64,000 bases of DNA from Sediminibacterium sp. (GTDB lineage Bacteria; Bacteroidota; Bacteroidia; Chitinophagales; Chitinophagaceae), in the NCBI RefSeq assembly GCF_019264485.1, contig NZ_JAHVAA010000005.1, forward strand, positions 1 to 64,000, written 5' to 3'. Position 1 is the first letter of the stretch; each line of letters begins with the position of its first letter. The position numbers and the translations under genes were made by a program. The notes below the pieces were generated by a model that saw only the letters and a program-made list of their open reading frames with translations, had not been told where the DNA came from and made no database searches. Below are positions 8,032-16,335 of this stretch, in pieces.

Positions 8032-9165
8032 ATGCTTCATCAGGGTTTACGTATTCAGAAAATAAAGAACAGCAATGAGCTGGGTAACTTTATAAAGCTG
8101 CCCTCAAAACTCTATAAAGATGATCCCCGCTGGGTACCACCACTGTATGCAGACGAATACCAGTTTCATGACTCCCAAAAAAATCCTGCCTTAGCCTACG
8201 CCATCGTTGAGAGATGGATCGCTTATAAAAATGATGAACCTGTAGGGCGCATCATGGGTATTATTCACCAGGAATACAACCGCCTGCACGAGGAAAAAAC
8301 AGCCAGATTTTTCCAGATGGATTGCATCAATGATTTGCAGGTAGCATCATTACTCCTGCAAACAGTAGAAGAATGGGCAAGTGAAAATGAAATGCATCAA
8401 CTGATAGGTCCATTTGGTTTTTCTGATAAAGATCCACAGGGTTTTCAGATAGATGGACTGGAGCACTTGCCGGTTATTGCTACACCAGCGCATCCGGCTT
8501 ATATGCCCTTGCTATTAGAATCATTGGGTTATAGTAAGTATCTCGATTGTGTATCGTATCGCATACCCATACCCGATCAACTACCTGCATTGTATGAACG
8601 TGTATTGACAAGGGTTGCACAAAACACGCAGGTGCATCTGCTGGAGTTCAGGAGCAGAAAAGAACTGAAACCTTATGTACTACCCGTGTTTCAGCTCATT
8701 AATGAAACATACAGATCGCTCTTTGGTTTTGTTCCGATGTCGGATAGTGAAATAGATAAAATGGTGAAACAATACCTGCCTATACTCAATCCTTCTTTTG
8801 TAAAAGCAATAGTGGATGATAAAGGAACATTATTGTCATTTGTAGTGGCTATGCCCGATATGAGCAAAGGTTTACAAAAAGCAAAGGGAAAATTATTTCC
8901 TTTCGGACTGCTGTATATTCTTTCAGCTATGCGAAAGAGCAAACAACTCAATCTTTTACTGGGTGCCGTTAAAGAAGGCTATCGTGGTAAAGGGTTAGAT
9001 GTGTTTATGGCTATGGCATTGATCAAAACAGCTTCAGCAAAAAGAATGACACATATGGATAGTCATCTCATTCTTGAAACCAATCGTACCATGCGTGCAG
9101 AATGTGAGAAGCTCGGTGGAGAACTGTATAAACGGTTCAGGGTTTTTATAAAAGAACTTAAATAA
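8032..9165 (+). CDS. GNAT-like N-acetyltransferase-fold protein of unknown substrate
   Basis: 377 aa from the ATG at 8032. A TTG at 8026 is in frame, but the TAAGTTTG box (8021-8028) looks like a -7 promoter element and leaves almost no leader. The first part carries the conserved segment DDPRWVPPLYADE, then RWIAYKNDEPVGRI, as in a common uncharacterised GNAT-related family. A second module near the C-terminus holds EGYRGKGLDVFMAMALI, which resembles the acetyl-CoA pyrophosphate loop. No neighbouring pathway genes indicate the substrate. It is transcribed divergently from the fRMsr gene. Confidence 0.75.
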   Translation: MLHQGLRIQKIKNSNELGNFIKLPSKLYKDDPRWVPPLYADEYQFHDSQKNPALAYAIVERWIAYKNDEPVGRIMGIIHQEYNRLHEEKTARFFQMDCINDLQVASLLLQTVEEWASENEMHQLIGPFGFSDKDPQGFQIDGLEHLPVIATPAHPAYMPLLLESLGYSKYLDCVSYRIPIPDQLPALYERVLTRVAQNTQVHLLEFRSRKELKPYVLPVFQLINETYRSLFGFVPMSDSEIDKMVKQYLPILNPSFVKAIVDDKGTLLSFVVAMPDMSKGLQKAKGKLFPFGLLYILSAMRKSKQLNLLLGAVKEGYRGKGLDVFMAMALIKTASAKRMTHMDSHLILETNRTMRAECEKLGGELYKRFRVFIKELK

Positions 9166-9224
9166 TACTACCGCGTACTCATGTTCCCTGCGGTAAACAA
9201 TTGATAAAGTTTAACGAAGAACAA

Positions 9225-9548
9225 TTAACTTTTTTCACTGCTGCTAATATTGCCCCAGGCCAGTTTTATTAATTCTCTTGTAAGGGGTATATGAACATTC
9301 TCCAGGTTAAAAAGGGTACACCCACTTCTGCCCCAGGCACCCGATGCCGCATAGCATATATTGCCGGGTGATTGCAGGTAAACCGATTGTTGTTCCGGGG
9401 TTAGTTTAACCATTGCCAGTAATGTTTCTGGGTGAACGGAAGCAAATATCTTTTTGTTTTTCCTGAAAGCCTGTTTATCAAAATGAGGGATTACATCTGT
9501 ATCCGTCATTGACAAAGCGATCTCTCCGAATTTTTTGGCTGATACCAT
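9225..9548 (-). CDS. MmcQ/YjbR-family protein
   Basis: 107 aa. The family pattern is visible: an N-terminal D-x-D-V-I-P-H-F-D segment, K-I-F-A-S-V in the central sheet, the P-E-Q-Q helix, and a C-terminal W-G-R-S-G-C-T ... I-K-L-A-W half. Family members have a CyaY-like or winged fold and have been called DNA-binding, but no precise function is established. It lies 5 nt after the flippase stop on the same strand, so it is probably cotranscribed. Confidence 0.8.
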   Translation of the reverse strand: MVSAKKFGEIALSMTDTDVIPHFDKQAFRKNKKIFASVHPETLLAMVKLTPEQQSVYLQSPGNICYAASGAWGRSGCTLFNLENVHIPLTRELIKLAWGNISSSEKS

Positions 9549-9553
9549 AATAT

Positions 9554-11059
9554 TTATTTGATGTATTTGCCAATTACCGGCATCTTTTTAAATTCTTTTC
9601 TTTCTACCAGTAAAATAAACCAGCCGAAAACACCCAGCAGTAAGAAGCCAAAAGCTATGCCAAGCCAGAATTGCGGAAGAAAATACACAAACAATTGGTG
9701 TATTAAAAACAGCAGTATAACAATAACAAGATAGGCAATCAGTTTTTTTGTAGCATAGGGAATAGGGTAGTGCTTTTGTCCGAGTTTATAACTCATAACC
9801 ATCATAAAAGCATAACAGACAAAAGTGGCCCAGGCACTGCCATTATAACCAAATAGTGGTATCCACCAGATGTTGAGCAGAATGGTAATACCGGCACCGG
9901 CTATTGTAATCCATGCACCTGTAAGTGTTTTGTTGGTAAGCTTATACCAGACACTCAGGTTATAATAAATACCCAGAAACACACTGCCCATGGCGAGTAT
10001 AGGAACAATGGAAAGACCTTCTCCATACGCTCCAGCATTGGTGCGATAGGCAAGGTATTTGATCAGGGGAAGGTTAACAACAATGGCCAGCCACATGAAT
10101 GCACAGGCAATCACAAAGAATTTCATTACCCTGGCGTAAGTGCGTGGTGCATTTTCTTCTTTAGACTGGTTAAAGAAAAATGGCTCTGCCCCCATTTTGA
10201 ATACCTGAATAAAAATGGTGATCAATACAGCCACTTTATAGTTGGCGCCAAAAATACCCAGTTGACGTAATTCTTCATCGCGCGGCAGATCCAATACCCT
10301 TGTGTACACTAACCTGCTAAGCATTTCATTGATCATGCCTCCCAATCCAACAATAATTAATGGGTAAGAATATTTCATTACAGCTTTCCAAAGATTAAAA
10401 TCGAAAGAAAACCGGAACCCCCATAATTCTTTAGTAAGTAATAGCAGCGTAAGTACGGCGGTAATTACATTGGCAATAATATAATAACCAATACCGACGG
10501 ATGGATCGTATACCGATAACCATATGCTTTCAGGGTTTTCCCGGTATAATTTGGGGCATAGACCAATAAAGAATAATACCAGTAAAACATTTACCACAAT
10601 ACTGAATACTTTGATAAAAGCATACATACGTGGTCGTCCTTCCTGTCTTAGTTTAGCAAAAGGAATTACAGAAAGGGTATCAAAAAAAAGAATCCATGCC
10701 ATCCAACGGATATATTCAGGATGTTCGGCAAAATCAATCATACCAGCCACTGCTGGTGCCTGCCATAATAAAAGACCCGTTAAAACAACCGTAGTTACGA
10801 TAATGGAAGACAAAAAAGTATTGAACACTTTTGTTTTATCATGATCCTGTATAAACCTGAAATAACTGGTTTCTAAACCGTAAGTAAATAAGATATTTAA
10901 AAAAGGAATCGCTGCATATATCTGGGTGATGCTTGCTGTACTGCTTGGTTCATACCACCAGAACAAAAGAATATTTAAAGCATAGCCCAAAAAACGAACG
11001 GCAATGGTGGGTACCCCATACCATAATGTTTGTCCTGCTAATTTTTTGATACTGCTCAA
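9554..11059 (-). CDS. Polysaccharide/lipid-linked oligosaccharide flippase-like membrane protein (MATE/MVF superfamily)
   Basis: About 501 aa from TTG 11059. Twelve or more hydrophobic segments alternate with short loops, typical of Wzx-like exporters (early motif TLWYGVPTIAVRFLGYALNILL; conserved central GLGGMINEMLSRLVY). The frame can be extended to TTG 11119, but those extra 20 codons are translated word repeat (DFRSPDFRTK) and are unlikely to be native, so the inner TTG (LSSIKKLAGQ) is chosen. It probably moves lipid-linked glycans across the inner membrane. No glycosyltransferase genes are nearby. The MmcQ gene follows after 5 nt. Confidence 0.82.
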   Translation of the reverse strand: MSSIKKLAGQTLWYGVPTIAVRFLGYALNILLFWWYEPSSTASITQIYAAIPFLNILFTYGLETSYFRFIQDHDKTKVFNTFLSSIIVTTVVLTGLLLWQAPAVAGMIDFAEHPEYIRWMAWILFFDTLSVIPFAKLRQEGRPRMYAFIKVFSIVVNVLLVLFFIGLCPKLYRENPESIWLSVYDPSVGIGYYIIANVITAVLTLLLLTKELWGFRFSFDFNLWKAVMKYSYPLIIVGLGGMINEMLSRLVYTRVLDLPRDEELRQLGIFGANYKVAVLITIFIQVFKMGAEPFFFNQSKEENAPRTYARVMKFFVIACAFMWLAIVVNLPLIKYLAYRTNAGAYGEGLSIVPILAMGSVFLGIYYNLSVWYKLTNKTLTGAWITIAGAGITILLNIWWIPLFGYNGSAWATFVCYAFMMVMSYKLGQKHYPIPYATKKLIAYLVIVILLFLIHQLFVYFLPQFWLGIAFGFLLLGVFGWFILLVERKEFKKMPVIGKYIK

Positions 11060-11071
11060 TGAAGTGTTTTT

Positions 11072-11166
11072 AGTCCGAAAGTCTGGAGACCGAAAGTCCG
11101 AAAGACAGGAAATAACCAATAGTGAATTGCTTGCAGACTTCCTGTCTTCCGGTCTTTCGGACTCAT
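11072..11166. repeat. Mirrored 8-bp word hairpin (CCGAAAGT / GACTTTCG)
   Basis: Left arm 11072-11111 has CCGAAAGT-type octads ending in GACAGGAA. Right arm 11136-11166 has CTTCCTGT, CTTCCGGT, CTTTCGGA-type units. The arms are largely reverse complementary around a 24-nt centre. It sits between the peroxidase gene (stop 11221) and the flippase start. The same words recur at 55627-55657. Confidence 0.85.
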
Positions 11167-11220
11167 CTCACAAACATCGCATTTCTTCGCTTTAAATTCA
11201 AGAATAGACCGGAACATTCA

Positions 11221-12294
11221 TTATTTATTATGAATATCTGCAGGCGCAGTAGTGCTGATGCCTTTGCCGGGAGCGGCAAGATGTGGATTCTGGAGAAAAC
11301 TACTGTCGGTAAGTGTGTACAGAAATGCCGTAAGCTGCCCAATCTCGAAATTAGATAATGGAAGCCTGTTTCTTAATAAACTGTCGGTAGTGGCACTGAT
11401 CACCATGTTTTTCCTGTAATGCTCCATTACACTGAGTACGGAAAAGAAACGACCGTCATGGCCATAAGGAAAAGTACGCATTACATTTCTCAGACTCGGT
11501 ACACGGAATTTTAAAGAATCATTGCTTTCACTGGTGATTTTCATCCGCCCCAGGTCTTTTAAAAACGGATCAACAGGCATGCCAATATTTCTATAACTGT
11601 AGTCGGTAAAAAAGGGCTCTGTATGACAACTCACACATTTTTTTTGGAAAATTTCATAACCCAGTTTCTCGGGAAGGATAAAACTATCCAGCCCCATTTT
11701 AACACGATCGTATTTACTGTTACTGCTGATAAAAGTGAGCAGAAACTGGCTGATAGCCCTGGTTAAACGTTGTGTATTGATCGTTTCATCACCAAACGCC
11801 GCTTTGAATAATTTCCGGTATTCTTTTTCTGCCTGTAGTTTTTTGATCACAGTAACCAGACTTTCGGCCATTTCATTTTCTGCAGTAATGGGGGCGAGTG
11901 GCTGAAGATCGAGGTGATTGATGCCACCATCCCACATAAATTCTTTTTGCCAGGCCAGGTTAAATAAACCCGGAGCATTACGTGTAGTGAGTGAGTTGTT
12001 AAAACCATGACTCAGCGGATGGTCATAGGTATTGAAAGCCCCAAACTGCTGGTGACAGGTGCCACATGAAATAGTACCATCTTTACTTAAACGTGTATCA
12101 TAAAATAACTGTCTGCCCAATTCAATTCCTTCTTTTGTGAGAGGATTCTCTTTAAAATTATATACGGGCTGTGGCCAGCCCTTTGGTACGAGGAAGCGAA
12201 CAGGTGTAGGCGCGAAATAATTTCCCATATACATCCAGCCGGTACACAGGATACTCAATAACAAAAGCGCGATTATCGTTTTCTGGTATCTCAT
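11221..12294 (-). CDS. mbnH: Di-heme cytochrome c peroxidase/MauG family protein, MbnH-like partner of MbnP
   Basis: 357 aa with an N-terminal membrane anchor/signal (TIIALLLLSILCTGWMYMG). There are two c-type heme motifs, CGTCH in SCGTCHQQFGAF and CVSCH in KKCVSCHTEPF, plus the segment FMWDGGINHLDLQ seen in bacterial CCP/MauG enzymes. Its start overlaps the stop of the upstream MbnP-family gene by 4 nt. In methanotroph systems MbnH oxidises a tryptophan of MbnP to kynurenine, creating a copper site; the coupling here makes that the best guess. A general periplasmic peroxide reductase is the alternative. Confidence 0.85.
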   Translation of the reverse strand: MRYQKTIIALLLLSILCTGWMYMGNYFAPTPVRFLVPKGWPQPVYNFKENPLTKEGIELGRQLFYDTRLSKDGTISCGTCHQQFGAFNTYDHPLSHGFNNSLTTRNAPGLFNLAWQKEFMWDGGINHLDLQPLAPITAENEMAESLVTVIKKLQAEKEYRKLFKAAFGDETINTQRLTRAISQFLLTFISSNSKYDRVKMGLDSFILPEKLGYEIFQKKCVSCHTEPFFTDYSYRNIGMPVDPFLKDLGRMKITSESNDSLKFRVPSLRNVMRTFPYGHDGRFFSVLSVMEHYRKNMVISATTDSLLRNRLPLSNFEIGQLTAFLYTLTDSSFLQNPHLAAPGKGISTTAPADIHNK

Positions 12295-12989
12295 TCTTTT
12301 ACTGCGATGGAAAACATTTTACTGTAATTGTCTGCAAAACGAACAGCGAGGGTACCCGGACTGTGGCAAACAGGTTCTTTGGAAATATTGATGCCATTGA
12401 ACCATTTTGCTGCGTCGGCAATGATGGTGATTGAATCTGTAAATGCTGGTGACTGAAGTTGAATGAGTCTGGTGGTATTATGATGCTTTCGAAAACCGCC
12501 AATATGATAAGTAAACTGTTTACCTGCAATCATGGAACTGCTGGCTGTGCCTTCTAATTTGGCCATTATATAGCCACTGTTCCAGGTCCAGAACATGCCA
12601 TGTAATGGATCGAGCGCCTCAGTTTGTACGCCCGAAACATTACGGATACTGTCAACCCCTAATAAAAAACGGATGCCTGTATATTTTCCTTCTGGTATAT
12701 TCAGTTGAATCGATAAACTTTTTTCATCTGCAATATCAACAAGAAAATATTGGTTTTCGGGAATAATGGTTTTACCCTCAGTATTCGTAAGCTGAATATT
12801 TGAGATATAATATTTGAAACGATTAACAACTAGTGTATCGGTATTATTTAGTGAATAGGTTTGTTCAGGAAGCAATTGTTCATTGCCAAAGCGATTGTTG
12901 AAACGTATGGTAAGTGTCTGTTTTTTTTGTGCAGACACCATCAGAGACTGACAGATAAATAGGAATATGAGTATTGCAGTTCTTTTCAC
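12291..12989 (-). CDS. mbnP: MbnP-family periplasmic copper-binding protein
   Basis: 232 aa with a Sec signal (MKRTAILIFLFICQSLMVSAQ). Family segments are visible: LTIRFNNRFG near the mature start, RFKYYISNIQL, YTGIRFLLGVD, then LDPLHGMFWTWNSGYIMAKLEG and a later FTYHIGG. The tryptophans in MFWTWNSGY belong to the signature region; which one is modified cannot be told here. The gene is followed with a 4-nt overlap by a di-heme MauG/MbnH-type gene and preceded by arfB 3 nt away. A role in periplasmic copper binding or delivery is inferred from the family. Confidence 0.85.
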   Translation of the reverse strand: MKRTAILIFLFICQSLMVSAQKKQTLTIRFNNRFGNEQLLPEQTYSLNNTDTLVVNRFKYYISNIQLTNTEGKTIIPENQYFLVDIADEKSLSIQLNIPEGKYTGIRFLLGVDSIRNVSGVQTEALDPLHGMFWTWNSGYIMAKLEGTASSSMIAGKQFTYHIGGFRKHHNTTRLIQLQSPAFTDSITIIADAAKWFNGINISKEPVCHSPGTLAVRFADNYSKMFSIAVKE

Positions 12990-12992
12990 AAA

Positions 12993-13403
12993 TCAGAGAT
13001 AATCGTTCTTGTTGATTCTTTTTCTTAGTTCCTTGTTCCTTGTATGTTGTTTCTTTGACTCCAGTCTTTTCTCTTTCGCTGCTTTGGTGGGTTTGGTGGG
13101 CTTTCGTATTTTCCGTTTAATCAGGGAAGTCGTTATCAGCTGTGTTATTTTGCGGATCACTTCATCCTTATTACCCAGTTGCGATCTTTCAGACTGCGAT
13201 TTCACCAGCAAATAACCATCGTCGGTAATACGATTACTGAGCCTTTCTATAATCAGGGCCTTTTGTTCAGCAGAAAAAAATACAGAATCGGCCACTTTCC
13301 AACGGCCTTCCACCATGGTTTCCACCTTGTTTACATTCTGGCCACCTTTGCCACCGCTGCGTGCAGTCTGAAACAATATCTCAGTTCTAATATCTATCTT
13401 CAT
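12993..13403 (-). CDS. arfB: Alternative ribosome-rescue factor ArfB (peptidyl-tRNA hydrolase)
   Basis: 136 aa from ATG 13403 (an upstream in-frame TTG at 13424 is less likely). The catalytic GGQ loop is in ARSGGKGGQNVNKVET near the N-terminus. The C-terminal tail is Lys/Arg rich (KPTKPTKAAKEKRLESKKQ), as needed to enter the empty mRNA channel of stalled ribosomes. ArfB hydrolyses peptidyl-tRNA on non-stop ribosomes. The last codons (TRNKELRKRI) coincide with AAGGAAC-type word repeats. It is the first gene of the arfB-mbnP-mbnH unit and is divergent from dtd. Confidence 0.93.
   Translation of the reverse strand: MKIDIRTEILFQTARSGGKGGQNVNKVETMVEGRWKVADSVFFSAEQKALIIERLSNRITDDGYLLVKSQSERSQLGNKDEVIRKITQLITTSLIKRKIRKPTKPTKAAKEKRLESKKQHTRNKELRKRINKNDYL
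13022..13060. repeat. 7-bp word repeats inside the arfB 3' end
   Basis: Units TTCTTAG, TTCCTTG, TTCCTTG, TATGTTG and TTTCTTT run at a 7-bp period through the last codons of arfB. The words match the CCTTGTTCCTTG core at 5881-5891. They are read in frame as part of the basic tail, where Lys/Arg-rich sequence is tolerated. Confidence 0.6.
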
Positions 13404-13439
13404 TTCAAAATAAAGTTCGTACAAAAAGCGGAATCAATT

Positions 13440-13892
13440 ATGAGAATTGTGATACAAAGAGTGAGCGAAGCGTCAGTAAGGGTAGATGGAAATATTACGG
13501 GCAGCATTGGGAAGGGGTTACTGGTACTGATGGGTATTGAAGATGCAGACACAAAAGAAGACATTGAATGGCTGAGTAATAAAATTGTGAATATCCGAAT
13601 TTTTGATGATGCCGACGGTGTAATGAATCTCTCTGTAAAAGATACCGAAGGCGGAATTTTACTTGTAAGCCAGTTTACCCTGCATGCAAGTACAAAAAAA
13701 GGAAACCGGCCATCGTATATAAAAGCATCGAAACCCGAAATTGCCATACCGGTTTATGAATCCATGATAGCTCAGTTATCGCTTGATCTGGGTAAACCTG
13801 TTCAGACAGGTATTTTTGGCGCCGATATGAAAGTGAGTCTGCTGAACGACGGTCCTGTAACCATTGTCATGGATTCGAAAAACAAAGAGTGA
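13440..13892 (+). CDS. dtd: D-aminoacyl-tRNA deacylase
   Basis: 150 aa, the usual DTD length. It starts MRIVIQRVSEASVRVDG. The two signature motifs are present: SQFTLHA (active-site Ser/Thr loop) and a GPVT motif in L-N-D-G-P-V-T. The enzyme removes D-amino acids, and glycine from tRNA-Ala, wrongly attached to tRNAs. The ATG at 13440 is chosen although the frame is open further upstream. The stop (TGA) overlaps the next ATG (TGATG), so dtd is coupled to the truncated hemoglobin gene. Confidence 0.96.
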   Translation: MRIVIQRVSEASVRVDGNITGSIGKGLLVLMGIEDADTKEDIEWLSNKIVNIRIFDDADGVMNLSVKDTEGGILLVSQFTLHASTKKGNRPSYIKASKPEIAIPVYESMIAQLSLDLGKPVQTGIFGADMKVSLLNDGPVTIVMDSKNKE

Positions 13893-14284
13893 TGGATATT
13901 GAAAACAGAGAAGATATTGAAAAATTGATGCGTGTATTTTACGCAAAAGCCATTCCAGATGAAATCATTGGTCACTATTTTACTGAAGTGATTCAAATGG
14001 ATCTTGAACAACACCTGCCGGTAATTATTGATTTCTGGGAAACGGTATTATTTGGTGTTGCCAGGTATAAATCGAATGCTATTGCAGTTCATCAGCAGCT
14101 GCACGCCAAGTCTGCTTTTACCGATCAGCATTTTGAAAGATGGGTAAACCTATTCCAGTCAACAATCGATGAATTATTTTCAGGTGATAAAGCAGAGCTG
14201 GCTAAACAAAGAGCTTTATCTATTGCAACGGTCATGAAAATAAAAACCATACATGGCGAATTGACCATCAATACAAAACAATAA
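13892..14284 (+). CDS. Group III truncated hemoglobin-like protein
   Basis: 130 aa from ATG 13892 (a GTG one codon upstream is possible). The globin pattern includes an R-V-F-Y-A-K-A segment in the B helix, DFWETVLFGVARYKSNAI, then H-Q-Q-L-H with a candidate proximal histidine region, and FERWVNLFQSTIDELF in the G/H helices. Group III globins bind O2 or NO, with a role in oxidative or nitrosative stress inferred but not settled. It is coupled to dtd by TGATG and lies 4 nt before a MazG-type gene. Confidence 0.85.
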   Translation: MDIENREDIEKLMRVFYAKAIPDEIIGHYFTEVIQMDLEQHLPVIIDFWETVLFGVARYKSNAIAVHQQLHAKSAFTDQHFERWVNLFQSTIDELFSGDKAELAKQRALSIATVMKIKTIHGELTINTKQ

Positions 14285-14288
14285 TACC

Positions 14289-14615
14289 ATGACAATACAA
14301 GAGGCGCAACAACAGGTAGATCAATGGATCAACACAACAGGTGTTCGTTATTTTAACGAGTTAACCAATCTTGGCATATTGATGGAAGAAGTAGGAGAGC
14401 TGAGCCGGCTGATGGTGCGGCAATATGGAGAACAGTCGTTTAAAGAATCAGATAAAGGAAAAGAAATCAGCGATGAAATGGCCGATGTACTATGGGTGCT
14501 CATCTGTTTGGCCAACCAAACCGGTGTAAACCTGACGGAAGCGCTGGAGAAAAATTTCAACAAAAAAAATATCCGCGACGCAGAGCGGCATAAGAATAAT
14601 GAGAAGCTGAAGTAA
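14289..14615 (+). CDS. MazG-type nucleotide pyrophosphohydrolase
   Basis: 108 aa. The metal-binding motif EExxE...DExxD is visible as MEEVGELSRL and, after about 27 residues, SDEMADVLWVL. The single MazG-like domain suggests hydrolysis of non-canonical or excess (d)NTPs to the monophosphate and PPi. It is the third gene of the dtd-trHb unit and is followed at once by a long word-repeat hairpin that separates it from the convergent peptidase gene. Confidence 0.9.
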   Translation: MTIQEAQQQVDQWINTTGVRYFNELTNLGILMEEVGELSRLMVRQYGEQSFKESDKGKEISDEMADVLWVLICLANQTGVNLTEALEKNFNKKNIRDAERHKNNEKLK

Positions 14616-14621
14616 CAGAAG

Positions 14622-14695
14622 AACAGAGAAATGTCGAATATCCAATGTTGAAGTGCGATTTTACTTCGACGTTGGATATTCGACATTTCTCTGTT
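14622..14695. repeat. 33-bp hairpin of word-repeat type between convergent genes
   Basis: Left arm 14622-14654 and right arm 14663-14695 are reverse complements at 31 of 33 positions, with an 8-nt loop. The arm contains loosely repeated octads (AATGTCGA, ATATCCAA, TGTTGAAG). It fills the whole space between the MazG gene (stop 14613-14615) and the aminopeptidase stop at 14698, and may serve as a two-way terminator. Confidence 0.9.
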
Positions 14696-14697
14696 GG

Positions 14698-16095
14698 TTA
14701 TTTTCCAAAAATGCTTTTCTGCTTCGCCATTTTCTCAATTTCCGCTACAGAACGGGGAGAAGAGGCAGAGAGGTTACGGTGACCGTCTTTGGTAATCAGG
14801 ATATCGTCTTCAATACGAACACCGATGCTCCACCATTTTTTGTCGCACTTACTTCCCGGTGGAATATAAATGCCGGGTTCTACTGTTAAGAAAACTCCTT
14901 CCTGTAAAGTACGTGGTCCCATATCGTGTACATCCAATCCGAGATGGTGAGATGTACCGTGTGGGAAATATTGACGTGCTTCCTGTTCATTGGCTGCAAT
15001 ACCCAGTTTAATGAGTCCGCGATTGATGACACGACGTGCGGCCGCATCAACAGCGCCAAATGCATTGCCGGGTTTACAGGCTGCAAAACCAGAATCCTGT
15101 GCTTCGAGAACCAGCTCATAAATGATTTTTTGCTCGGGAGTAAATTTGCCATTTACCGGAATGGTTCTGGTAACATCAGCCGTATAGCCATGGTATTCTG
15201 CTGCACAATCACTCAGTAGCAGATCTCCATCTTTCATTAAACGAAGATTGGTAACATAATGAAGAACGCATGCATTTTCTGAAGATCCGTTAATGCTGGG
15301 ATAGCCGGGATATTCAGAACCATTTTTCTTGAAATTATATTCCATGATGGCCTGGGCCTGGTATTCTGTCATGCCGGGTTTAATTGCACGCATTACATCA
15401 TTATGACCTTCGCAGCTCATGAGTGTAGCTTTTTCCAGCAACCTGATTTCTTCTGGTTGTTTAATACCTCTTAAAGCAGACATAATCCTGTTGGTAGAAT
15501 AACGAGGATCAGCAAGTTTTTTCCCGGAATTGATGACATTATCTATAATACCAGCCATCCGCGATAATTGGTCGCCGGTACTGTATTTCGAGAGAATACC
15601 TTCCCCTTTGTATAAACTCAGGATAGAATCAACTGTATTAAAGTCGAAAGTACTGGCCGTGAATTTATCGTTGGTGAATACGTTTTGAATTTTGTATTTA
15701 TTCTTTACACCTTCTACACCCAGAATTTTACCTGTCCACATTTCCTGTTGTGGATTGCGGTTTTGCACAAAAATGAACTCGGTTCCTGTAGCACCCAGAA
15801 TGGTTACTGGTTGTTTGAAGAGGAGTAAAAGAGAATTGGGCTCTTCCAGTCCAGTGAAATAGTAGAAATTTTTACTTTGTGCATATTGGTAGTCTACATC
15901 ATTGTTTCTTACCCTTACCTGGGAGGCAAAAAATACGCCTACGGAGTTATTGGGCATCATTTCCCTGAAAGCGGCACGGCGACCGGCATGAAACTCGGGG
16001 CTAAGGTAATCGTTAGGGTACTCTGTGGTTTGCTGGGCCAAAGCAAAGGCCGGCATCAATAAACAAAGCAGCCTGAAGCATGTTTTTCTGAGCAT
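14698..16095 (-). CDS. Secreted aminopeptidase P-like protein (Xaa-Pro aminopeptidase, M24B)
   Basis: 465 aa with a Sec signal (MLRKTCFRLLCLLMPAFALAQ). The N-terminal creatinase-like domain is followed by the pita-bread domain. The five metal ligands are recognisable: Asp in LLSDCAAEYHGYTADVTRT (two Asp), His in HGTSHHLGLDVHD, Glu in LTVEPGIYIPPG and Glu in GVRIEDDILIT. It removes N-terminal residues before proline from peptides and is probably periplasmic. It stands as a single gene, divergent from glyQS across a 240-bp region occupied by word repeats. Confidence 0.92.
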   Translation of the reverse strand: MLRKTCFRLLCLLMPAFALAQQTTEYPNDYLSPEFHAGRRAAFREMMPNNSVGVFFASQVRVRNNDVDYQYAQSKNFYYFTGLEEPNSLLLLFKQPVTILGATGTEFIFVQNRNPQQEMWTGKILGVEGVKNKYKIQNVFTNDKFTASTFDFNTVDSILSLYKGEGILSKYSTGDQLSRMAGIIDNVINSGKKLADPRYSTNRIMSALRGIKQPEEIRLLEKATLMSCEGHNDVMRAIKPGMTEYQAQAIMEYNFKKNGSEYPGYPSINGSSENACVLHYVTNLRLMKDGDLLLSDCAAEYHGYTADVTRTIPVNGKFTPEQKIIYELVLEAQDSGFAACKPGNAFGAVDAAARRVINRGLIKLGIAANEQEARQYFPHGTSHHLGLDVHDMGPRTLQEGVFLTVEPGIYIPPGSKCDKKWWSIGVRIEDDILITKDGHRNLSASSPRSVAEIEKMAKQKSIFGK

Positions 16096-16175
16096 GTTGT
16101 ATTTTTTTTGAGCGCATTAAAACTATAGGTTTTCAGTGAGCCGGGCTAAAAAAAATGAGGAAAGGCCAGGAGGGA

Positions 16176-16313
16176 AGCTACATGCCACAAGCTGCAAGCC
16201 ACAAGGTTTGGGTTAGAATACTTGTAACCTGTCGCTTGTAACTTGCCCCCACTTTCTTATTCATATTATCTTTTTTACACTACTTGTTGCTTGTCGCTTG
16301 CAGCTTGTAGCTT
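16176..16313. repeat. Mirrored 7-bp word repeats (GCCACAA / GCTTGTA)
   Basis: Left arm 16176-16207 contains GCTACAT, GCCACAA, GCTGCAA and GCCACAA. The centre 16220-16246 has ACTTGTA/GCTTGTA units. Right arm 16282-16313 has TGCTTGT, CGCTTGC, AGCTTGT and AGCTTA. The right arm is close to the reverse complement of the left. It lies between the divergent aminopeptidase and glyQS genes and ends 8 nt before the glyQS -7 box. Confidence 0.85.
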
Positions 16314-16320
16314 ATTCTCT

Positions 16321-16328
16321 TACTTTTG
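16321..16328 (+). promoter_or_regulatory. -7 promoter box of glyQS
   Basis: TACTTTTG followed by CCCC matches TAnnTTTG. It lies only 8 nt before the chosen ATG (16336), so the transcript would have almost no leader. It follows the word-repeat arm directly. Confidence 0.6.
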
Positions 16329-16335
16329 CCCCGTT

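Noticed and set aside
13179..13439. Upstream extension of dtd
   Set aside because: The extension lies antisense to arfB, and the D-aminoacyl-tRNA deacylase family begins at the MRIVIQRV start.
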